This document shows, piece by piece, positions 54,402 to 61,276 of a stretch of 64,000 nucleotides of DNA (the first letter of the stretch is position 1; every line of letters starts with the position of its first letter). The position numbers and the translations under genes are program-made. The notes below the pieces were generated by a model. That model saw only the letters and a program-made list of their open reading frames with translations. It was not told where the DNA came from and made no database searches. Source of the stretch: Gemmatimonadota bacterium (lineage in GTDB: Bacteria; Gemmatimonadota; Gemmatimonadetes; Gemmatimonadales; Gemmatimonadaceae); the NCBI GenBank assembly GCA_016191225.1, contig JACPPC010000023.1, forward strand, positions 62,001 through 126,000, written 5' to 3'.

Positions 54402-55562
54402 CTAGCGGCCGGCCAGGACCTCGTGCACCGCGGCGTCGTCCACGGGAATCGTCCACCCCGACTCCTCGCCCGCCATGGCCCCCACGCGCCGCGGCAGGGC
54501 GTACCGCACGGTGCCGCCGCGCGCCTTCTTGTCGGCGCGGGTGGCGGCGATGAGTGCGTTGGCGGACAGGTCCGCCGGCACCGCCGTGGGGAGGCCGGCG
54601 GCGGCCAGCGCATTGGCGATCCGGTCGCGCGTTCCCTGCTCGGCCACGCCTGTGCGCTCGGCGAGCCGTGCCTCGAGCACCATGCCGATCGCCACCGCCT
54701 CGCCGTGCGGGATCGCGAAGTGCGACACGAGCTCGATCGCGTGGCCGAGGGTGTGGCCGAAGTTGAGCACGGCGCGGATCCCCTCCTCGCGCTCGTCGCG
54801 GCGGACGATGTCGCACTTGATGGCGATGCCGCGCCTCACCGCCTCGAGCATGGCGTGCCCCGCCTCGCCGCCTGGCTGGGCGAGCTGCGGGATGGCGCGG
54901 GCCATGCGGTCGAAGAACGGAGCGTCGGCGATCACGCCATGCTTGAGCACCTCGGCGAAGCCGGCCCGCAGCTCCTGGCGCGGGAGCGACTCGAGCACGA
55001 GGGGGTCGACGATCACCGAGCAGGGCTGGTGGAAGGCGCCGACGAGGTTCTTGCCGGCGGGAATGTCGACGCCGGCCTTGCCGCCGACGGAGGCGTCGAC
55101 CATGGCGAGGAGCGACGTCGGCACGTGCGCCACGGGAACGCCGCGCATGTAGGTGGCGGCGACGAAACCGGCGAGATCGGTGGTGACGCCGCCGCCGAGG
55201 GAGACGATGGCGCAGTCGCGGCCGAAGCCGGCCTCGGCGATGTCGTCGGTGAGGCGGGCCCAGCTGTCGCGCGTCTTGTATTCCTCCCCGCCGGCGAAGG
55301 TGAAGAGCTGCGCCGGGAGGGGGTCGAACGACTCGAGCAGCCGCTGGCCGAAGCGGGCGGCGACGTTGATGTCGGTGACGATCGCGTAGCGGTGGGCGCG
55401 GGCGGCGGCGTGGACGACGATCCCGGCCGACTCGAGGATCCCCGGCGAGATCGTGATCGAGTAGCCGGGCATCACGATGTCGTGCGCGAGCGGGATCTCG
55501 CGCGTCTCGGGCGAGGAGTTGCGGCGCGGGGCGCCGGTGCTCCCGCTGGGTCGCCTGCTCAT
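54402..55562 (-). CDS. aroB: 3-dehydroquinate synthase
   Basis: The second enzyme of the shikimate pathway, NAD- and metal-dependent. The 386-aa length includes a basic 25-residue extension before the family start. NAD-binding region: IVSLGGGVTTDLAGFVAATY. HVPTSLLAMVDASVGGKAGV, GFAEVLKHGVIAD with a metal Glu, and NFGHTLGHAIELVSHF with the metal His residues are all present. ATG 55562 begins 31 bases after the pduO stop, so the two are probably one operon. A later start at the second Met would remove the extension. Confidence 0.95.
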   Translation of the reverse strand: MSRRPSGSTGAPRRNSSPETREIPLAHDIVMPGYSITISPGILESAGIVVHAAARAHRYAIVTDINVAARFGQRLLESFDPLPAQLFTFAGGEEYKTRDSWARLTDDIAEAGFGRDCAIVSLGGGVTTDLAGFVAATYMRGVPVAHVPTSLLAMVDASVGGKAGVDIPAGKNLVGAFHQPCSVIVDPLVLESLPRQELRAGFAEVLKHGVIADAPFFDRMARAIPQLAQPGGEAGHAMLEAVRRGIAIKCDIVRRDEREEGIRAVLNFGHTLGHAIELVSHFAIPHGEAVAIGMVLEARLAERTGVAEQGTRDRIANALAAAGLPTAVPADLSANALIAATRADKKARGGTVRYALPRRVGAMAGEESGWTIPVDDAAVHEVLAGR

Positions 55563-55593
55563 GCGTGGGCCGCGCGGTGCCCGGTGGCGCGCA

Positions 55594-56145
55594 CTACCAG
55601 GTGACCTCGCCAAATCCCGACCGCTTGTTGGCGACGCGGGCGAGGACGAACAGGAGGTCGGAGAGCCGGTTGAGGTAGATGATGGCGAGCTGGGGCAGCG
55701 GCACGGTGCGCTGCAGGGCGACGACGCGCCGTTCGGCGCGGCGGCAGATGGTGCGCGCGAGGTGGAGGGCGGCGGCCTTGGGGGTGCCCCCCGGCATGAT
55801 GAACGACTTGAGCGGCTCGAGCTCGTCCTCGCCGGCGTCGATCGCGCGCTCAAGCTCGGCGATGCGCTCGTCGTCGATGCGGGCCTTGGCGAGCTGCTCC
55901 TTCATCTTCTCGTGGTCGGGGGTGGCGAGGAGGGCGCCGATCGCGAACAGGTCGCGCTGGATCGGGGCGAGGACCTCGTCGATGCGCGGCATCACTGCCG
56001 CCGACCGGGCCACCCCGACGGCGGAGTTGAGCTCGTCGACCGCGCCGTAGGCCTCGACGCGGGGATCGTCCTTGCCGACGCGGCCGCCGCCGAAGAGCCC
56101 GGTGTCGCCCTCGTCGCCGGTGCGCGTGTAGATCTTCATGGTCAT
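55594..56145 (-). CDS. pduO: cob(I)alamin adenosyltransferase, PduO type
   Basis: A 183-aa enzyme transferring adenosyl from ATP to cob(I)alamin to make coenzyme B12. Family features are KIYTRTGDEGDTGLFGGGRV at the N-terminus (ATP loop), VEAYGAVDELNSAVGVA, and ARTICRRAERRVVAL with catalytic Arg residues; YLNRLSDLLFVLAR is the closing helix. The second ATG at 56139 (MKIYTRT) gives the usual family start and lies 4 bases after a TAGCAT box, so it may be the true start. aroB follows. No other cobalamin gene is nearby. Confidence 0.93.
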   Translation of the reverse strand: MTMKIYTRTGDEGDTGLFGGGRVGKDDPRVEAYGAVDELNSAVGVARSAAVMPRIDEVLAPIQRDLFAIGALLATPDHEKMKEQLAKARIDDERIAELERAIDAGEDELEPLKSFIMPGGTPKAAALHLARTICRRAERRVVALQRTVPLPQLAIIYLNRLSDLLFVLARVANKRSGFGEVTW

Positions 56146-56149
56146 GCTA
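56144..56149 (-). promoter_or_regulatory. TAGCAT -10 box of pduO
   Basis: TAGCAT on the minus strand overlaps the first possible ATG and ends 4 bases before the second ATG at 56139. If used as a -10, only the second start would be translated, from a leaderless mRNA. Confidence 0.4.
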
Positions 56150-56382
56150 TGCCCGGGGTTGCGCCCAATGGCGAAACGCCGGTCTCAGACAGCGATAGGA
56201 GTGAGACCAAGATTCCTCTTTGATGGCCAACGGATTCGAGTCGACCCGCGCCAGGTTGTCGAACGCGCTTTGCGCTTTTCGCGATAGGGCGTACTATTCA
56301 TGTACTATCTGACCCGGCTCGATAGCCGGTTTAGGATAGTTCAGGGGTCCTCGGAGCGCAGCCTCCGGGGGCCCTTGTTAGT

Positions 56383-57138
56383 TCACGCAGGCCAGGTAAC
56401 GATCCCCGGCGGTCCGCCGGTGAGTGCATTGACGGCTGGTAGCCTCCGGGCGCCCCGCGCGTCCCAAACGTTTGCCGAGAAGCCAGGAATTGGGTTGACG
56501 TAGGAGGAGCGGTGCGCAGCATACGCGTTCCAGTCTGCTAGCTGGATGAAAGAGGAGTCGTGCGACTGCCGATCGTTCGGATCTTCGAGGAGACGTGTGA
56601 GCGGAATCTGAAGCCGGCCGCCGAAGGCGCCCGGAATGTTCTGAAATCTGCGGAGTCTCCGGGTTAGGCGCTTGATGAAGCGGCCGTGACCCTCGTCTGG
56701 AAACAGAAGTGCGCGCGAGTCCGCGACCTTGCAAAATGTGTCCACTCGCTGGAGCGCGTACTGCCACGCTGTGGCGCGGGGATCTCGATTGCGGGCTGCA
56801 CACTTGGCCTTGTCGATGGCAACGGCGAACGTGGTGGCAGCGGTGAGGTATCGCGCTTGGTGGCTGAGCAGGCTCCGAAACAACTTCTCTCGGTGCGAGG
56901 GAGACATCTTGAGCCCAGTGAGGGGCCCACGGCCGCGTCGCAGGTCAGTGGACTTGATCTCTGGGCGAGTCGGGATTCTCAGGCTCTTGTGCAAGCGGGA
57001 CCGCATCGAGACCAGGGCATCGAGCGTGTGCAGCCATTCGGACTCCGGGACGGGCACACACGCCAAGACGAAGCACTTCGTGGGGCTGTTCGCGAGCCCT
57101 GCATCGCCACTCTCGTCGAAGTACGCAAGGTGTGCCAT
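56383..57138 (-). CDS. DUF3800-family protein, lower GC than its surroundings
   Basis: A 251-aa protein with the DUF3800 signature AYFDESGDAG at 5-14 and the C-terminal SSFIQLADWNAYAAH. Acidic residues Asp8/Glu9 and the late Asp suggest a metal-dependent, RNase H-like active site as proposed for this family. Family members often occur on phages and islands; the function is not established. Base composition is clearly lower in GC than in neighbouring genes, which suggests transfer. A TAGGTT box ends 6 bases before ATG 57138. The 233 bases after its stop hold an 11-base-period repeat GTACTAT-N4-GTACTAT (56291-56308) and a small inverted repeat at 56314-56329. Confidence 0.8.
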   Translation of the reverse strand: MAHLAYFDESGDAGLANSPTKCFVLACVPVPESEWLHTLDALVSMRSRLHKSLRIPTRPEIKSTDLRRGRGPLTGLKMSPSHREKLFRSLLSHQARYLTAATTFAVAIDKAKCAARNRDPRATAWQYALQRVDTFCKVADSRALLFPDEGHGRFIKRLTRRLRRFQNIPGAFGGRLQIPLTRLLEDPNDRQSHDSSFIQLADWNAYAAHRSSYVNPIPGFSANVWDARGARRLPAVNALTGGPPGIVTWPA

Positions 57139-57144
57139 CGGGAG

Positions 57145-57150
57145 AACCTA
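57145..57150 (-). promoter_or_regulatory. TAGGTT -10 box of the DUF3800 gene, leaderless
   Basis: TAGGTT on the minus strand ends 6 bases before the ATG at 57138. No Shine-Dalgarno lies between. The same hexamer and spacing occur at the flippase start (13679). Confidence 0.5.
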
Positions 57151-57193
57151 CCGCGAACTTGATGCCGCCGCCCCTTCACGCGACCTTTGCCTC

Positions 57194-58219
57194 ATGACTC
57201 AGACGACCCACGGATTTCGCGAGATCACGATCATCGGCGGGGGGCCGACGGGGATCTTCGCCCTGTTCTACGCCGGGATGCGGGGCGCCACGGCGCAAGT
57301 CGTGGATGCGCTGCCGGAGCTGGGAGGCCAGCTCGCAGCGCTGTACCCGGAGAAGTACATCTTCGACGTCGCCGGCTTCCCGAAGGTGCTGGCGAAGGAC
57401 CTCGTGAAGCAGCTGGCCGAGCAGGCGGCGCAGTTCCGGCAGCCGGTGCACCTGCACCAGAACGTGACGGCGCTCGAGGAGGCCGACGGGCAGTTCGTGC
57501 TCTGCACCGAGACCGACCGGTTCCCGACGCGCGCGATCGTGATCGCGGCGGGGATCGGCGCCTTCGCGCCCCGGCGGCTGCCGCAGAAGGTGGCCGAGCC
57601 GTGGTACGGGAAGGGGATCGACGACGTGGTGCTCAACCCGCAGCAGTACCATGGGAAGCACGTGGTGATCATCGGCGGCGGCGACACCGCGTTCGACTGG
57701 GCGAGCCAGCTGGCGGGGAAGGCCGCGCACGTTCACCTGGTGCACCGCACCGACCGGTTCCGCGCGCACCAGGCCACGGTGGACCTGGTGCACGGGGCGG
57801 CGGCGGCGGGGCGGGTAACGATACACACCTTTCACGAATTGGCGGACATTCACGCCAGCGGCGACCGGTTTCACGCGATCTCGATTCGCGAGACGAAGAG
57901 CAAGGCGGTGAAGGAGCTGCGGGCCGACGCGGTGCTCCCGATGCTGGGGTTCGTGAGCGACCTGGGGACGCTGCTCACGTGGGGGATGAACATCGAGAAG
58001 GACGAGATCGTGGTGAACAGCCTGATGGAGACGGGGCGCGCAGGGGTGTGGGCGGCGGGGGACGTGACCACCTATCCGGGGAAGCTCAAGCTGATCGCGA
58101 GCGGCTTCGCGGAGGCGGCGACGGCGGTGAACCAGGCGGTGCACTGGATGCACCCGGACAAGAAGGTGGCGCCGGGGCACTCGAGCAACATGGCGATCTT
58201 CGGGCAGAAGGACGACTGA
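57194..58219 (+). CDS. thioredoxin reductase-like ferredoxin-NADP reductase
   Basis: A 341-aa flavoprotein. The FAD loop is ITIIGGGPTGIFALFYAGMR near 12-31 and the NADPH loop VVIIGGGDTAFDWASQL near 157-173. There is no CxxC between the domains, which separates it from thioredoxin reductase and fits YumC-type ferredoxin-NADP reductases. VGVWAAGDVTTYPGKLKLIA-like sequence (GVWAAGDVTTYPGKLK) is the second FAD contact, followed by GFAEAATAVNQAVHWM. It would exchange electrons between NADPH and ferredoxin or flavodoxin. ATG 57194 gives the family N-terminus. It diverges from the DUF3800 gene. Confidence 0.92.
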   Translation: MTQTTHGFREITIIGGGPTGIFALFYAGMRGATAQVVDALPELGGQLAALYPEKYIFDVAGFPKVLAKDLVKQLAEQAAQFRQPVHLHQNVTALEEADGQFVLCTETDRFPTRAIVIAAGIGAFAPRRLPQKVAEPWYGKGIDDVVLNPQQYHGKHVVIIGGGDTAFDWASQLAGKAAHVHLVHRTDRFRAHQATVDLVHGAAAAGRVTIHTFHELADIHASGDRFHAISIRETKSKAVKELRADAVLPMLGFVSDLGTLLTWGMNIEKDEIVVNSLMETGRAGVWAAGDVTTYPGKLKLIASGFAEAATAVNQAVHWMHPDKKVAPGHSSNMAIFGQKDD

Positions 58220-58227
58220 CCCGCGGC

Positions 58228-58416
58228 GTCATCCGGAGCGGTGCGCGGCGTAGTCGAGTGACTGCGCAGGTGCCGGGTCAGGCCGCCGTGGGCCGGTGCC
58301 GTCCGGATTGGTCGCCGGGCTCCGGGCATCGAGTGCGGGCCGGCGCTGGGGGAGGGGCGAGGGCGAACGCGGATCGTTCGACGCGCCCAGGGCGACGCAG
58401 CGACGCTCAGGATGAC
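58228..58416. repeat. dispersed repeat, two inverted copies D/E (possible palindromic element)
   Basis: The left arm (58228-58260) reads GTCATCCGGAGCG then GTAGTCGAGTG on the plus strand, starting 8 bases after the reductase stop. The right arm (58371-58416) is the same motif inverted: its complement starts GTCATCCTGAGCG and ends CGTCGAACGATCC. The right arm supplies the last codons and the stop of the MazG-like gene. The 110 bases between the arms have no gene. It may be a decayed miniature inverted-repeat element. Confidence 0.65.
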
Positions 58417-58715
58417 CGGGTGAACCCGGCGGGGTGCCGCTCGCGGAGCTTGGCGAGGTTCGCGTCGGCCACTTCGGCGAGGGTGATCCCGGCGTCGTTC
58501 GCGACCGCGGCGAGGCACCAGAGCACGTCGCCGAGTTCGTGCACGAGTCGCGGCCGCTCGAGCGGCTTGCCCTGCATGAGGTGCTTGCGCACGAGGCCGA
58601 GCACCTCGCCCGATTCCTCGGCGAGGCCGCTGGCGGCGTCGAGGAGCCGGTCGCGATCGGAGAGGGCGGGATTGCGGGTGCGGGCGGCGCCCTGCTGGTA
58701 GTCGTTCAGCTGCAT
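58407..58715 (-). CDS. MazG-like nucleotide pyrophosphohydrolase
   Basis: A 102-aa single-domain all-alpha NTP pyrophosphatase. The Mg-binding helices show GLAEESGEVLGLVRKHL near 30-46 and RPRLVHELGDVLWCLAAVA near 55-73, matching the ExxE...ExxD pattern. It would hydrolyse (d)NTPs or modified nucleotides to monophosphates, a house-cleaning role. The frame ends inside the dispersed repeat, so the original C-terminus may have been altered. It lies between the reductase and tamA, divergent from tamA. Confidence 0.85.
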   Translation of the reverse strand: MQLNDYQQGAARTRNPALSDRDRLLDAASGLAEESGEVLGLVRKHLMQGKPLERPRLVHELGDVLWCLAAVANDAGITLAEVADANLAKLRERHPAGFTRSS

Positions 58716-58987
58716 GCGTGGGGCACCTGGAGCCCTCGAATCCGGCGGCGGCGCGCGCGGGGGAAACCTGGCCGCCGGGAACCGCGTATCCCGATTGACG
58801 GTAACAAGTTAGGCGGGCGAAGTTACCCCGGGCCCGCGAGGGCGTCAAATCCGCACACGCACACGTCGTAAAGGAACGCGCGCGAGGCGCGAGACGGCGG
58901 GCGATGTCCGGATGCACGGCGCGTGAGCAGCACCCGACGGGCACCCGGACGCCACCTGAACATCACCTGAACGTGCACCGAGAGGGC

Positions 58988-61273
58988 ATGCCGAGCGAAG
59001 CCAGCGCGCGTCGAGAGCGACGCCCCTCGAGTGCCTTCCGGGTGTTTTGTGCCGCCGTCGTGCTGCTGGCGCTCGCGCCTGCCGCGGGGGCGCAGGCGAC
59101 GGAGCCGTGCGAGCCGCCGGCGGAGCTGGTGCGCTCGGTGCGGTTCGAGGGGAACCACGCCTTCGACGACGCCGAGCTGGCGAGCCGGATCGTGACCACG
59201 CCCATGAGCTGGGCGAGCCGAGTGCCGCTGCTGAGCTTTGTCACCGACAAGCGCTGCCTCGACTGGCGGCAGCTCGCCGGCGACGTGCTGCGGCTGCAGT
59301 ACTTCTACCGCACGCACGGCTTTCCGCAGGCGCGGGTGGACACCGCGGTGGCGCGCAGCGGGCGCGACGTGGCGATCCGCTTCCTGATCAGCGAGGGGGC
59401 GCCGATCGTGATCGAGAGCCTCGCGGTCAGCGGGCTGGCGCCGGTGCCGGAGCGGGCGGCGATCGAGCGTGAGCTGCCGCTGCGGCAGGGGGGCGCGTTC
59501 GACGAGTTTGCGATCACGGCGGCGCGCGACACGATCGTGCGCCGGCTGCGCAACGCGGGGTACCCGCGGGCGGACGTGCTGCGCAACTATGCGGTGGATC
59601 GGGAGCGCCGCTCGAGCACGGTGGAGCTGGCGGTGGTGCCCGGGCCGCGGACGCGGATCGGCGAGGTGGCAGTGGATCTCGAGCCCCTCGGCAGCGGGGC
59701 GGCGCGGATGTCGCCGGAGGCGGTGCGGTCGATCCTTGGCGTCGGGACGGGTGACCTGTACGTGGAGCGCGACCTGGTGGCCGGGCAGCGGCGGCTGTAC
59801 GCCACCGAGGCCTTTCGCAACGTGCGGATCGAACTCGACTCGGCCGCGACCGGGGCGGCCGACTCGACGGCGCGAATCATCGTGCACGCGCAGGAAGGGG
59901 AGCGCTACCAGGCGAGCGCCGGCCTCGGCTGGGGCACGATCGACTGCTTCCGCACGCAGGGGACGCTCACCGACTACGACTTCCTGGGGGGCGCGCGGCG
60001 CCTGACGATCACGGCCCGCGTGTCGAAGATCGGCATCGGCGAGCCGCTGGCGTTCGGCGACCGCACGCAGAAGGTCCTCTGCGGCGAGGCGATCGGCGAC
60101 TCGTACGGGAACGCGGCCAACTACTATGTTGGCGCGACTTTCCGCCAGCCCGTGCTGTTCGGGCTGCGCACGGTGCCGGTGCTCACGATCTACTCGGAGC
60201 GCCGCTCGGAGTTCAACGCCTACCGCCGCACGACGCCGATCGGCCTCAGCCTGGGGGTGAGCCCGGTGGTGCTGTGGGGGGTGCCGCTGTCGCTCGGGTA
60301 CTCGCTGGAATTCGGGCAGGACACGGCGAGCGCGGCGTTCTTCTGCGTGGTGAACCAGTTGTGCGAGGCCGAAGACCGGCGGAACGCGCAGCGGCTGCAG
60401 CGGGTGGCGGTGCTGAGCCTCACGGCGACGCGCGAGGTGAGCGACAACCCGGTGAACCCACGGTACGGGGTGTCGGGGCGGCTGGAGTTCCGCCATGCGT
60501 CGCCCACGCTCGGCTCGGACGGCAACATAAGGTTCAACAAGGTGATCGCCGAGCTGTCGGCGTTCACGCGGGTGGGGGAGGCGGGGACGCTGGCGCTGCG
60601 GGTGCGGCTGGGGGCGATCTTCGACACGCGGGGCTTCGAGCTGGGGAGTGGTGGCCAGTTCGTGCCAATCCAGGAGCGGTTGTTCGCCGGCGGTCCCAAC
60701 ACGGTGCGGGGGTACCGCCCCAACGAGCTGGGGCCGGCGGTATACCGCGTGCTGCGGTACGACACGCTGCGCACGGCCTCCGAGACGTCGTACGTGGCCA
60801 CCTCGGACAGCACCCAGGCGTTCGTGGTGCCGGTGGGGGGCAACACGATGGTCGTGGGGAACATCGAGTACCGCGTGCGGAGCCCGGTGCTCGGCAGGAT
60901 CCTGCAGTTGTCGGTGTTCACCGACGTGGGGCGGGTGTGGAACCGGAGCGGTTCCACGATCGCGCTGCAGACGAGCGACCTGCGGTGGACACCGGGGATC
61001 GGCCTGCGGGTGCTGACGGCCTTCGGGGCCTTCCGGTTCGACCTCGGCTACAATGGGTACAGCCGCGAGCCGGGGCCCGCGTACTACGACACGCCGCTCA
61101 ATGCGACGGGGGTGGGGGTGGTGGCGGGGCAGCTGTTCTGCGTGAGCCAGGGGAACATCGACAAGGCGCAGCCGGCGGGGGCGAACGCCTGCCCGAGCAC
61201 CTTCCGGCCGCCGCCGCCGGGGGGCTTCTGGTCGCGGCTGACCCCGAGCATCTCCATCGGGCAGGCGTTCTAG
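58988..61273 (+). CDS. tamA: BamA/TamA-family outer-membrane assembly protein
   Basis: A 761-aa Omp85 protein. The signal peptide is FRVFCAAVVLLALAPAAGA. The N-terminal half has POTRA-like repeats: LVRSVRFEGNHAFDDAELAS, VIESLAVSGLAPVPERAAIE and RIGEVAVDLEPLG. The C-terminal 16-stranded surface-antigen barrel has ERLFAGGPNTVRGYRPNELG, containing the lid-lock RGY motif, and ends in a Phe (QAF) typical of outer-membrane proteins. ATG 58988 gives a short basic lead before the signal. The next gene is TamB 3 bases later, so TamA is favoured over BamA. TamAB transports lipids or autotransporters to the outer membrane. Confidence 0.85.
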   Translation: MPSEASARRERRPSSAFRVFCAAVVLLALAPAAGAQATEPCEPPAELVRSVRFEGNHAFDDAELASRIVTTPMSWASRVPLLSFVTDKRCLDWRQLAGDVLRLQYFYRTHGFPQARVDTAVARSGRDVAIRFLISEGAPIVIESLAVSGLAPVPERAAIERELPLRQGGAFDEFAITAARDTIVRRLRNAGYPRADVLRNYAVDRERRSSTVELAVVPGPRTRIGEVAVDLEPLGSGAARMSPEAVRSILGVGTGDLYVERDLVAGQRRLYATEAFRNVRIELDSAATGAADSTARIIVHAQEGERYQASAGLGWGTIDCFRTQGTLTDYDFLGGARRLTITARVSKIGIGEPLAFGDRTQKVLCGEAIGDSYGNAANYYVGATFRQPVLFGLRTVPVLTIYSERRSEFNAYRRTTPIGLSLGVSPVVLWGVPLSLGYSLEFGQDTASAAFFCVVNQLCEAEDRRNAQRLQRVAVLSLTATREVSDNPVNPRYGVSGRLEFRHASPTLGSDGNIRFNKVIAELSAFTRVGEAGTLALRVRLGAIFDTRGFELGSGGQFVPIQERLFAGGPNTVRGYRPNELGPAVYRVLRYDTLRTASETSYVATSDSTQAFVVPVGGNTMVVGNIEYRVRSPVLGRILQLSVFTDVGRVWNRSGSTIALQTSDLRWTPGIGLRVLTAFGAFRFDLGYNGYSREPGPAYYDTPLNATGVGVVAGQLFCVSQGNIDKAQPAGANACPSTFRPPPPGGFWSRLTPSISIGQAF

Positions 61274-61276
61274 CGC

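Noticed and set aside
56300..56503. 67-codon plus-strand frame (begins MYYLTRLDSR) at the 3' side of DUF3800
   Set aside because: Antisense to the DUF3800 C-terminus for most of its length, no Shine-Dalgarno, no family.
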